Positions 27,601 through 38,274 of a stretch of DNA of 64,000 nt are shown here, piece after piece. The stretch is taken from the NCBI RefSeq assembly GCF_964199755.1, contig NC_133897.1, positions 138,328,125 to 138,392,124 on the forward strand, written 5' to 3'. Source of the DNA: Larus michahellis. Lineage: Eukaryota; Chordata; Aves; Charadriiformes; Laridae. Position numbers and translations under genes: made by a program. Position 1 is the stretch's first letter. Every line of letters starts with the position of its first letter. The notes under the pieces are model-generated. The model was not told where the DNA came from. It saw only the letters and a program-made list of their open reading frames with translations, and searched no databases.

Positions 27601-28080
27601 GTTTCACAGTTCAAGAGCTGTTTGGCAAAAAAACCCGTGGAATATATTCTGATAATTTTTTCCTCCAGTAGCTGTTCTCTTCCAAATAAATGCCAGGATA
27701 TAACAAGTGGTACTGAAAGAAGTATAAACATTTTGGGATGAGAATGAAACAAAGATGTGGTAAAACTATAAGTCTGAAACAATAAAACATACTGAAAGTA
27801 AAAAATTCTGGTGGTAAAGATGATATTCCCTATAGGAATTATTCATCAACAAAATCTTTTACAGGAAAGAAATATTGAATCCACAAGATGAGAATTTTTA
27901 CACATATCAAGGAAGCCGTGTTAATCCACTCATAGAGGCAGATCAATTGTTTTTCACTGTTTTACTCAGAAATAGTTTGACCGTTTAGACAGACCGAAAC
28001 AACAGGAAAGATGGCACCATCCAAGAAGGAAAACATAAATCATTCATGTGGAGACAAACACTCAGTTTTATGTGTTGAGA
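21607..28080. other. intergenic DNA downstream of PMP2
   Basis: Apart from the possible old repeat at 22250-22760, I see no gene, RNA or transposon. Open frames are short and unlike known proteins. Confidence 0.45.
22250..22760 (-). repeat. possible ancient LINE/CR1-like remnant
   Basis: The text around GATTGAATAGGACTGGACCA, ACTTGATACATCCTTCCACT and AACCATTGACAGTCC resembles the antisense of an old amniote interspersed repeat (CR1/L3-type) seen in many vertebrate loci. No clean ends or open frame. Recognition is from phrasing only, so the family is uncertain. Confidence 0.3.
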
Positions 28081-28084
28081 AGCT

Positions 28085-28090
28085 TTTATT
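28085..28090 (-). terminator. PMP2: PMP2 polyadenylation signal
   Basis: TTTATT on the + strand is AATAAA on the minus strand, about 180 bp downstream of the PMP2 stop codon. It is the canonical signal and the first one met in the 3' UTR direction, giving a compact 3' UTR. Confidence 0.75.
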
Positions 28091-28270
28091 GGATCACCAC
28101 AATACTTTGGATTAGTTACACTATGGCTCTGAAATATCAAATTATAGTGTAGTCATTTTCCCAACAAAAGGAAATAAGAAAATAAAGCAGCACAGTGCGT
28201 GAGGCTTTGGTCACCCAACTAAGCCGAGTTCTAAGAGCCAGTCCCAGTCTGGTGCAGAGAGGGAATTTCT

Positions 28271-31200
28271 TCACACTCTTTCATACACTCTAGTGCAGAC
28301 AATTCCTTTCATGGTGCATTCCTAAGGCACAAAGGAAAAGATTAATATAAACCTTTTGCTGACAGCAGGTGTGTCTGCTGCAGTAACCTCTGACGTCAGT
28401 GAAAATCCAGTTGTCATGTTTTACATCTTTACGTATTTACATAATTTTTAGAGCAAGCAGTAAAGCTGTTTTTATATTGCAAATGGAGTGGTTTCTCTTT
28501 TAACATCTTTGGACTTAATTAAGTGGCATACAATGACAAATAGATTGCAGAATTAGGCTCAGCTTCCAGAAACAAATTTACTTTCCTTGGTATTATTGCT
28601 GGCTCGACAGAAATACAAGCCTCACCGGTTTATTGTACCATGGACCACAGACGCTTTCAAGTTTACAAAGGGTTTTTTTGTGGAAGCAGAAGTAGCCTGG
28701 GTAGTTCAGAGGCCAGGCTTCTGGCCTAAAAAACTTTGCACTTATGAGTCACAATTTCTCCTGGTCCTCTTGCCCCAGTGGCCTTCAGCAGCTCCTGGTG
28801 ACTCTCAGCCACAGGACGCCTGCCACAGAGGCGACGGGGCATTAAAAAAGACCTCATCAGTCTGCAGAAGACGAGGCCACCTCACCTGACAAGGGGCAGA
28901 TGTCAGGACATCGATGGAAGAGGGACCCTCCCTCTCTCCTTTTCGAAGGTGGTTTAATAATTAGAAAAAATTTACACAGAAATGCGGCCATGAGGAGATG
29001 CGAAAGCAAATCACCCTTTCAAATGCATGAGACCTTAAAAGAAAATGCAGTCAGAACAAGCCAGCACGTAAAGGTGTAGTGCTGCCGATTTCAAAGAAGT
29101 TGCCAAAATTAATTTGGATCCACTTTTTAAAAACTTTAACAAAGAAAGTACGTTCCTTCATTCAAAAGTGAAATCTTAAATTTTAGCAGTGACCCTTACA
29201 ACTAGTGTCCCTAAAATATGTTATCACCCAGGCCTGGCCAGCCCATGGTTTCCACATGGCTGCTAGAGAAAGGCAGGTTGAAGCGGGGGTGAGGGACAAA
29301 CCATCGTTCCCCCGCCCCGGGGAAAGACGGCATTCTTTCATGGTGTTGGGTGTTTGGGAAGAGCCGTCAGGACCTGCTGGTCCCTGCTGCCGGTCACCAC
29401 ACAGGCAGGACTGCGCACAGAGGTGCTGGCTTTCACGCAGTAAACCTCAAGTGCCTGCTTAGTGCTCTCGGCATGCTCATGCGGAAAAAGCAAACTGAAG
29501 TTTGTGAGTTGATGGGATTTAATGGAAGGAGATGTGTGAAAAGGTGTAAAATCAGTTTTCTACGGTGGACAGGCTTTATTCCAAAGATAAGAAAAAGGAA
29601 AGAGCCAGTCCAGGGACAGCAATACCCAACCTGCAAACTATTATTTGCATTTCACAGGTTTCTGCTATTTGAAAACCTCATTTCTTTTAAGAATAATAAC
29701 CTTGAGAGCAGTAAGTATGCTGACAATTTATGGCAGCTCTGCCATACAATTTGCTGTATGGAACAATATTTGTTTCCTTCTAGCTTGTTTCCTAAGCTTG
29801 GTTCCCCTTTTCTCCCTCTTAATTTATCTCATAAGCCAGAGAGAAAGCCAAAATTGACAGTCTGTTTAGACAGAAGCAAACTGAAGGCTGCATCCTTCTG
29901 ACCTCCATCAGCACACAAGGAGAGTGAACTTACCACCACCATTTTCCCATCAACCAGTCTTCTCTTTATCGTGGTCTCTTTGCCATTCCACTTCTGCACT
30001 TGCACCAATGCTCCTTTCTCCAAGGTTACAACACTCTGTAAAGGCCAAGCGAAGAGTTTCAAACTGAGGTCTGAGCTTTGCAGATAATTACATTCAGCAA
30101 GATCCACATTCTTGGCTAATGACACACTTAGTAATGTTAGTTTCAGCTGCATGCTAGTTCTCCTTTTAGTGCTTTCTTTGAATAGTTTGGAAAACTCATA
30201 CTGCACTAAGGAAAAACTCCTTCTGATGCTGTTCTAGGAAGTCAAGACCAGTCAGAGACCATCAGCCCCCTTACCTTGACTTTCCGGTCATCTGCTGTTG
30301 TTTCATCAAACTGCTGGCCCAGTTTGAAAGAGATGGTTGTATTTTTGAAGGTGCTTTCAGTTCTGATGGTTACTATGTCCCCTTTCATACTGATGATCAC
30401 ATCCGGCTTTGCCAGGCCACCTAGTTTCCGGGTAGCTAAGCCCACTCCTAGAAATCAGAAACAAAACTATAATTACATTCTAGCAAGCAAGAAACTCAAT
30501 ATCCTGTAATAAATCTTTAGTGGATTAATAAGGAACAGTTTCTTCTTGAGTACTCCAATGCCTGATTCAGATGAGACATTAATTCTTCAAATGTGGAAGT
30601 ACTGCATGCAGAGGCTGAGGCAGCCCCAGTTGATGGAGTGCACCTTCAGCAAGAAATAGAGATATACATAAGTATTCACTTGTGTAAATTAGCTAAGAAG
30701 AAACCTAGGTGGTTATAAATCTGAATGAATTTGTGTAGAGGTAGAATGGGTAGAAAAATTCAGAGGAAAGGTCTATTTCTCATAAAAGTCTGCAAAAATC
30801 CTTTTTAAAAAAAAATTCTTGACAAATCTGAGAATCTACGCTTTTGTTAACCGGCTACATGGAATAAACTGGACACTGAACTGCCAATTCTTAATTGTTC
30901 ATTAAAACATACTGGAGACTGGGCAATTCCTAGGTTGCTACTAACATCCCTTAAGGATCCTTAAAAAGTACAAGCATGAAATATAAAAAACATTGAAGTA
31001 TAAGAGCAAAAAGCTGCAGAGAGCTTCAGGGAAAATTCCATGTCAAAAGCCTTTCGTATCGCCCAGTGCGATTCAGTCCACTTCGTTGTCCACAAGCTGT
31101 GAGGTCTGGGGCCAGTTAGAATGAGGGCCACTGACGATGTATCGCTGCTTTATAAAAGCATAAAGGGGGTAGCTGTAGTTATTGCCTTTGGTAATGCTAG

Positions 31201-32004
31201 CTATGCTCAGATGAAAAGATCCATAAAAAGGGGTATAAAGTTGTCTGTAAAGTATGACACTATTTGTAGTAATTATTCTATACTAACCAATTCTGTTCAG
31301 ATCTTCAGAAACATATCTGTAGCTGGACTTTCACCCCACATTTACTCCGGTTAATTAATTAGCTGCAATTCTTTTGTTATTCAGTTTAACATTTCAAATA
31401 AAGGGAATCAGTGTTTCAGTGAATCACTTATGTAGCAAAAGCGATGCTGTAGCTGACTGTCTGTGCACTTGCTATATAGGAATGAAGCCAGCATTAAAAT
31501 GAAAAACAATGCTTAATTTATTACATTCCTGGCATTCTTCGGTAACAGATAGATTCATTCATAAGATTTAGACCTCTGAAACCAAAGTGTCATGAGACAT
31601 CAGCTCCATTATATATTGTAAATTATCACAAGTCACGAGTTTAACAGTGCAGTCAAGAGAAACATAAAAAATGCTGCATCCCCAGAGATTCTTCTCATTA
31701 AAGAAAAACAAATAGGATCAGGTCAGCTCAGTTAGACAGAAGTAAATTTATTTCAGTAATTCAGCACCTACCTTTCTGATTTTCATTTTAGATGCTAAAG
31801 GAAAGAAAATAAATCATGCTAGAAAAGTAATTAAAGTGCTTTTGTGGCCATGAGCAAAGCACATGATGAAGAAGAGACATTGTCAAAGAGAACTTATTTA
31901 AAAAAAAAAAAAAAGAAAGAACATTTCTCACCCAATTCTTTCATATAGTCATCAAAATTTTCACTAGAGATGAGTTTCCAGGTTCCCACAAATCGGTTAC
32001 ACAT
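28271..32004 (-). CDS. PMP2: peripheral myelin protein 2 (myelin P2, FABP8), 4 exons
   Basis: A cytosolic fatty-acid-binding protein of the intracellular lipid-binding family. In other vertebrates it binds fatty acids and membranes in the myelin of Schwann cells. Coding exons are 31932-32004, 30275-30447, 29934-30035 and 28271-28321 (73+173+102+51 bases, 132 residues). All introns are GT-AG, with donors GTGAGA, GTAAGG and GTAAGT. The protein starts [16 protein letters not shown]; exon 2 begins [19 protein letters not shown], exon 3 [18 protein letters not shown], and it ends [11 protein letters not shown]. The ligand-carboxylate residues are kept: Arg in IKRR and Arg/Tyr in [17 protein letters not shown] and VVCTR-type endings favour PMP2 over FABP4. 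The family-standard ATG is used; a longer upstream frame to 32154 runs through the TATA element and is not coding. Neighbour and close paralogue: FABP4. Confidence 0.96.
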
Positions 32005-32110
32005 CGTATCAGCTTTGTGAGGCAGTGGTCCCGCAGAGAGAGGCAGTGGCCACAGCAGCTCTTGGTGGGAGTCAGAGAGATTGTGTGCCCAACTCAGACC
32101 TCGCTGGCCC

Positions 32111-32155
32111 CCTTTTAAAGATGCCCAGTCCCTGCAGCGGTCAGGACGGGCCAAT
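32111..32155 (-). promoter_or_regulatory. PMP2: PMP2 core promoter (TATA-like and inverted CCAAT box)
   Basis: On the minus strand an ATTGG (inverted CCAAT, 32151-32155) lies 30 bp upstream of CTTTAAAAGG (32111-32120), which sits about 107 bp upstream of the PMP2 start codon. FABP4 has the same pair at nearly the same spacing, which supports a real promoter. The transcription start itself cannot be seen. Confidence 0.6.
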
Positions 32156-32431
32156 AGGAGAGGCAGTGCCAGGGCAAGACAATGTGCACCTTGTCCAAGG
32201 CAGCCTTGTCAGTACCAAGGCTCCGGGTGACGCCTGCCTCGGCTTCCTCCACTGAATAGATCACGACACTGAGGGGTGCATGGGGACGGGGACGTGAGGC
32301 CACCGCTGCATCCGCAGAGACATCAGGGGACACTGCGGTGGGGTCTCAGCAACACCGAGCCACCAAGCACTGCATCCATGTAAAACCAAGCTCTGACTGT
32401 CCCCCCAATGCCATTCTCCTGCTATGACCAT

Positions 32432-32541
32432 ATAGAGTAGAGTAGAATAGAGTAGAGTGGAGTAGAGTAGAGTAGGATACCATAGCAAAGCATAGCATAG
32501 CATAGCATAGCATAGCATAGCATAGCATAGAATAGAATAGG
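32432..32541. repeat. pentanucleotide repeat array (TAGAG, then CATAG)
   Basis: About 110 bp of five-base units: AGAGT/TAGAG type at 32432-32475, then CATAG repeated about nine times to 32530, then AATAG. It runs directly into the 3' tail of a minus-strand CR1 and looks like an expansion of that tail. It ends about 430 bp upstream of the PMP2 ATG. Confidence 0.95.
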
Positions 32542-32880
32542 ACTAGACTATTTCAGTTGGAAGGGACCTACAACGACCATCTAGTCCAACTGCCTGACCA
32601 CTGCAGGGCTGACCACAAGTTAAAGCATGTTATTAAGGGCATTGTCCAAATGCCTCTTAAACAGACAGGCTTGGGGCATCAACCACCTCTCTAGGAAGCC
32701 TATTCCAGTGCTTGACCACCCTCTTGGTAAATAAACATTCCTAATGTCCGGTCTAAACCTACCCTGGTGCAGCTTTGAACCTTTCCCACAGGTCCTATTG
32801 CTGGACACCAGGGTGAAGAGCTCAGCACCTCCCTCTCCACTTCCCCTCCTCTGGAAGCTGGAGAGAGCATTACCACATTT
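32535..32880 (-). mobile_element. CR1 LINE fragment (-) upstream of PMP2
   Basis: The inverted CR1 UTR (TTTCAGTTGGAAGGGACCTA, CATCTAGTCCAACTGCC) is followed by the antisense RT C-terminus (GGGGCATCAACCACCTCTCT, CCTATTCCAGTGCTTGACCA). Truncated near 32880. Its 3' tail is the pentanucleotide array at 32432-32541. Confidence 0.85.
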
Positions 32881-33355
32881 GTCACCTGTGTGCTAGTCAG
32901 ATAAATCAAAGCCATGTGGATTTTTGGGAGGAGCTGTCAAGAAGCTGCTCTACATAGTGGTCTTTTTTTAACTTTCCTGATCCATCCTGGAAAGGGTCTG
33001 TGTGTTTTATCATTTAAAGGCAGAAATGAATTATACTGTTCTGTTTTCTCTTTTTGCATCACAGCAATGATTCCAAGCTGCGAGTTCTTTCCTGCACATA
33101 CACCAGGCAGCACCACAAAATGAAGCAGCCAAACATCGCTTCCTCCCTTCTTCCACAATAGGGCATCTTCAGAAGATCAGCGCATCAGTGGAGAGCAGCT
33201 CTTGTGCTTGGCAGGTGGATGGCATGAATGGAGGCTGAGTTATTAAGGGACTTAGTTCAAAGTCACTTGGTGAGAGGTGAGCAGTTTTATGGGATTGGAA
33301 GGAGGACATATACTACTCTCTTTTTGCCTTTCTGCACCTGGATAGTTGGTCTGTC

Positions 33356-33735
33356 GTAGAATCATAGAATCATATGATCCATATGAACATAAAGAGTTAA
33401 GGCAGATTTAAGCCAGTGCAGTCATATAAGGCATTGCATTTAAATGTGTCCTACTATTGTCAGATTTCTTCAAGTTTCCCTGCTCCCATGAAGAGACTCC
33501 ACAACCTCCCTGCGTCCACATCTCCTTGTACTGGGGAGCCCAGGACTGGACCCAGCATTCCAGGTGTGGCTTTGCCAGTGCTGAGTAGAGGGGAAGGATT
33601 ATCTCCTTCTACCTGCAGCACTCCTCCTGATGCGGCCCAGGATATCACTCGCCTTCTTTGCTGCAAGGGCACATTACTGGCTCATATTCATCTTGGTGTC
33701 CACCAGGACCCCCAGGGCCTCTTCTGCAAAGCTGA
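33356..33735 (-). mobile_element. degenerate CR1 LINE fragment (-)
   Basis: The tail remnant GTAGAATCATAGAATCATA is at 33356. The antisense RT region at about 33475-33735 carries typical CR1 phrases such as TGCGGCCCAGGATATCACTC and ACTGGCTCATATTCATCTTG. The middle has been lost or scrambled. Confidence 0.75.
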
Positions 33736-36700
33736 GTTTGAAAGGTTGAGAAGTTTGATTTTGAACATTCAAAAACTTTTTAAAAAATGTACATTTAGAA
33801 CTATCATCTCGTGGTTAGTAAAAACCAGACACAAAGAACAAAGCCATAAACCATACGTATTTGACAGGCAGGAATTTAAAGCATTGCAATTCAAGACACC
33901 TCAAACTATCTGAAACTATTTAGCTTAAGACCACATCAGCTGCAATTCTGTCCTTCCTTCCTAAACCACCTTCCTGGAGATAACTATTACTTGTTACATG
34001 AGCGGATTAGATGGCTTCTTTCTTACTTGTGTGAACAATAGTTGCCTGTTTAGTTTTTTTGTATGATTACACTTTCTGGGTTATGACCGCTCATAGGGAC
34101 TTCTCAGATCTACATTGTATGTATGGAGGGGCACTGGGTAACCCCAGTGTTGTGGGACCAAATTTCTTGGTAGCTGATCCTGGGCCAAGGAGGGTGAGGT
34201 TTGGGTCTCATCTCGAAAGCTGTCATATGCAAGAAGGGGAACATGCTCAAACAGGAAAAGGATACAGCCTGAGCAGTGAAATTGTTGTACTCCTTCGATT
34301 ATACTGTGGTTGTGGGGAAATAAAAAGGTCTTAAGTCACAAATTTTAGTTGTATGTGTAAAATGGTTTTATCCCCTCAGTCATAACATCAACAACGGTAA
34401 GTTGAGAAGAATTTCCCATTACTGCTCAGGTCTAATTACAGTCCAGTGTAGGGAGTGAAAGTCTAGAGTTATTGAAAATAAAAATGAAGTAAAGAAGAAT
34501 TCTTTCTTTGCCACAGTAGGAAGCAGATGCTGTAACGGTAATATGTAAATAAATGCCAGTCTTTGAAGGCGTTGTCCACACAAAGCTCTTCCAAAGCAGA
34601 TTTTGTGTAAAGAATAGCTAGCTCTTTTATCCAATCTCTGGAAACAAGAAAGCTCCTCCTAAATGACACTATCCATTATTTCTCAAGGAATAATAGAAAA
34701 ATATTCTACCGTTGCTCCTCAGGCATTCTTTGTTCTTTCATTTAATTGTCTTATCCACATAAAGGCACTTTAACAAGACAAGGCTGGTGCCTTTAGGAAA
34801 TAAAAGATGATTGGGATGTTGTAAAATCAGGCCCAAAGAAATTCAAGAAGAGAAAATTAGTCAGAATAGAACAGCTATACTGCAGTACCAGTAACCTTAA
34901 GAACAAAAGTGACAGAGAATTATTTATACAGACAAAACCCCAGTCTTAAGCAGTCTCAAACAATGTTACATTGCTACCATCTATCTCTTTGTCACTAAGA
35001 AAAATCAGCACTTTCATTTAAAGGACTTACAGTCCAGAAAGGAGCGGAGCAGGGAATTCTGTCTCAGTAGAAATAATATCTGTGGAAATCAATCTTTTCT
35101 TCAAGTTTAAAGGGAAAAAAAAGTGTCAAAGATTGTGAGTACATGTGATGAGGGAGTTTTGATTCCCTTTTTTTGCTCATGGTTGTAGTAAAACAGGATT
35201 TGAAACCAACACACTTGGAGATTGTGAAGCAGCACTAGAGATAAAGATAAAAATTGATAAAAATAGTGAGCTAAAAATGTAAAGAGACTATTTAAAGAAG
35301 TACAGAAAGTAAATTTATGTCAATTCCTTAAAGGAAATGTGATCTGAGCAAAAGTAGTACCAAAAAAAGTCTAAATTAAATTCCTAGGAGAGTAATGAAG
35401 AAAACAGAAATAAAAGCAGAGGACAGAGGCCAAATGCCTGCCTTGCTGTGAGGACCCAAGGATGTTTTAACACTGACTCTGTGGAGCCGAGGGATCAACT
35501 CCGAACACGAGTCAAGCAGTCTGCCTCTTCCCAATGGCTACATTGGAGGGTACAAGTAGCCTTGTGTCTCCTGAACTGGGACATCCCACGAGACCAGACC
35601 AAGGCCGCTGGGGCCGAAGGAAGGGATGGCAGCTCGGGGCAGACCACAGAGCTGGGCACGCACCGGGCTTGACTGGCCAGGGCACAAAAGTACCCCGAGT
35701 TCCTTCCAGTGGAAACAAGGAGTTAAAAAAAACCCAGAAAAATAACAGAAAGGTCAAAGCTCACAAGCCTTGCTTCATCTTTCTCCTGAGCTGCGAAAAA
35801 TCTGTGGGTGTGAGTCCCCTTCCCCTCTTGTCATCCAAGAAACCCGTGCAGGAGTAGTGAGCGAATATGCCAACGGGCAAAGATCTCCTCCTCTCAGCAT
35901 TGGAGGGTGCCTGCTGCCATAAGCGTGGCACGCACGGGCTTTGTAGGGGTTTAGTGAGGTCCTCGTTTTTCAGAGAGGAACACTACGGGATGGTTTCTGC
36001 TTACTGGAGAATAGTCCAGCGCTACAGAAAGGAGAGGGGGAGCTGTGCTGCTCTGCAGGCAAGGACAAGACACTGATCTGTCCTTGCCCCTCAGAAACGT
36101 GTGCTGTCACCTCCACCCAGGTCTGAGGGCACGAACCTTTGTTTGCCAGAGAAGAATTATCTCCATTTATTCAAGAAGTCATTAGACTGTTGCCTTTTAT
36201 AGAGAATAAATTTTGGCTTTTTTCAGAAAATATATTTCAGACATGCTCATATTCTAAGAAAAGCATCGCTAATACTTCATTATGGTGCTGGCCTTGTTAA
36301 AGTTTATAGACGCAATGTCACTTTATTGAAATTTCCAAAAGTTGAAGTTTTAAGTGGCTTGATTCATTCACAAAGTCTGAATTCATTCGCCAGGTACTAA
36401 AATAAATGGTGATGCTTTTAGAAGAGATTACCGGCCTCTGAAAAACCAGGCTGTGAATGTTACAATTGTAGCTGCAGGCTTTATTAAGAATGTAAGATTT
36501 CTGGAAAATAAATGCTGCTATATGAATATTGGAATATTGGAAATTTGACCTCTGGAATATAGTATTTCCATACCTGTGGACAATGGGGTATATTTAATTA
36601 TAGGCTGATCTTTAATGTCTATATATAGCTTATTTACTTCAATGTTGCTGCTTCTCATGATCATCTCCCCCATGTAGGTTTTCTGCCACTAAACCATAAT

Positions 36701-38100
36701 TTTACCCCGGCTTTTGTAAATCATTTTGGTTCTTGTTAAGTGGTAAATAGATTTAGCATTGTATATATGGGGTACCGTGAGGCATACTTCCTTCCCCTAT
36801 GCAACTGCTGTTATTTAAACTCATGAGATTTTACAACCAATGAAGGTAAAAAGAGGGGAGCCACTTTATCATGGCTTTTGAAACATTTTCTGCAGAATTT
36901 ACTGATAGTCTTTTGGAACTGCTCTGAAATGACCCCTTAGCTCATCCAGCGTGCAGAAGTCCTTCTTTTTCTTTTCCCCTCCCCAGTTGTATTAATAGTG
37001 CAGAAACTTGGGAACAGTCTGAGTCATGCAGAGGAAAGTTCAAGTGTACGAGGTCTCTGCTGCTGGCAGCAGGGGCTCAGCACCGTCACCTCTGACAGCT
37101 GACCTCAGGAATGTCAGGAATATGTGGAATTTGGTTCACAGATCTTAATCACAAAGCTTGAGATATGCTCATTTCCCCATTTTGTGGTTACTGCGCACAA
37201 TTTCAGACTCTTCTTCTCCAGGTTTTCCCTAGACTTCTTGGGTTTTTTGTCCTCAGTTTGAGTCATCCTGGGTGTAGAAATCAGGGCTCCCGTGGACACA
37301 AAGTTTTGAAATAGGATGCCAGGCCGAAGGGCAGTAGAAGAAGGTAGTTTGAGAATAAGAAGAGTTGAAAAACACGGTGTCCAAAGGGCTTTGCATCTGG
37401 AGAGGCTCATGTTTCCAAGACTGATCTAACTTAATGAGCTCACAGAAAATGCATATAGGAAATCAAGGAGGTTGTACCACCAGCAAAATTTTACAGGCTT
37501 TCAGTACTTAAAAGGCACTGAAGTACTTTAAAGCTATGATTCTTAATTCAAGGCTTTTTGTCTAATTTAGGACAAAAAGAGATTTTAAGAAAATAATCAC
37601 AGCTGAGAGCTAAAGCAGCTATAATTTCAAACTTCAGTTAGAAGAGGACAAGATCAAGCCACTTAGATGATTCCCGGGTTTAAAATTGTTGGCATTTGTG
37701 CGAGGAAGAGGTTCCTGGTTCCCTGCTCACGTTGGAAGCCAAGGCTGGGCGCCCACAGTAATGTCCCTCCTCCCTGCCCCAGGAACAGAGCCCTTCGCTC
37801 AAAGCCAGGAAAAGCAGCCCCGCAATTCCCCTTGCTGTGCACAGACTCCTTGCAGAGGGTAGCCCACACACAGTGCTCACCGGAGGATGTTTTTGTGTCC
37901 AGGTCTACATCTGTCACTGACACACAGCGAGTGCCACTCGCTGATTGTCTCCAACCCTTTTTCCGCAGTGAGATGGGTCACACTTACCGAGCGCGGTACT
38001 CGCTCTCACGCAATGCTTTCCCACACAGCACCTCTTCCCATGTTGCATCCCCCCCAAAACCCCTTTCTGACAAACTCCAGCACAAGCACGGGTTGTAGAA
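33736..38100. other. PMP2-FABP4 intergenic DNA; no FABP9 exon seen
   Basis: In mammals FABP9 lies here between PMP2 and FABP4. I looked on both strands for its exon signatures (F-GTW start, TIK-FKN block, VQKW block, TR-YE end) and found none. 35440-36080 is somewhat GC-richer with open frames on + that match nothing I know. Confidence 0.5.
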
Positions 38101-38110
38101 AGCTGAACAT

Positions 38111-38116
38111 TTTATT
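38111..38116 (-). terminator. FABP4: FABP4 polyadenylation signal
   Basis: TTTATT on + is AATAAA on minus, about 160 bp downstream of the FABP4 stop codon, a spacing similar to that in PMP2. Confidence 0.75.
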
Positions 38117-38274
38117 GAATAGCCACAACAAATTAGACTAGCTGCATGTAACTGTTTTGGGATATATCTGTAAAAAGTACAGTTCTCTTTAAAATGGATT
38201 CGTGGGGTTTTTCTCCTTGGGTTAAGTTGTTTTTCTCCAGCTTTAAGCATTAGTCCTGTGTGAAGATGGCTTCT

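Noticed and set aside
29350..29901. 183-codon + open frame in PMP2 intron 3
   Set aside because: No family resemblance; it lies antisense within an intron and ends in low-complexity sequence.
32005..32154. In-frame upstream ATG extending the PMP2 protein by about 50 residues
   Set aside because: It crosses the TATA-like element, and all family members start at the MCNRF-equivalent position.
33416..33913. 165-codon + open frame
   Set aside because: It is the antisense of a decayed CR1 reverse transcriptase.
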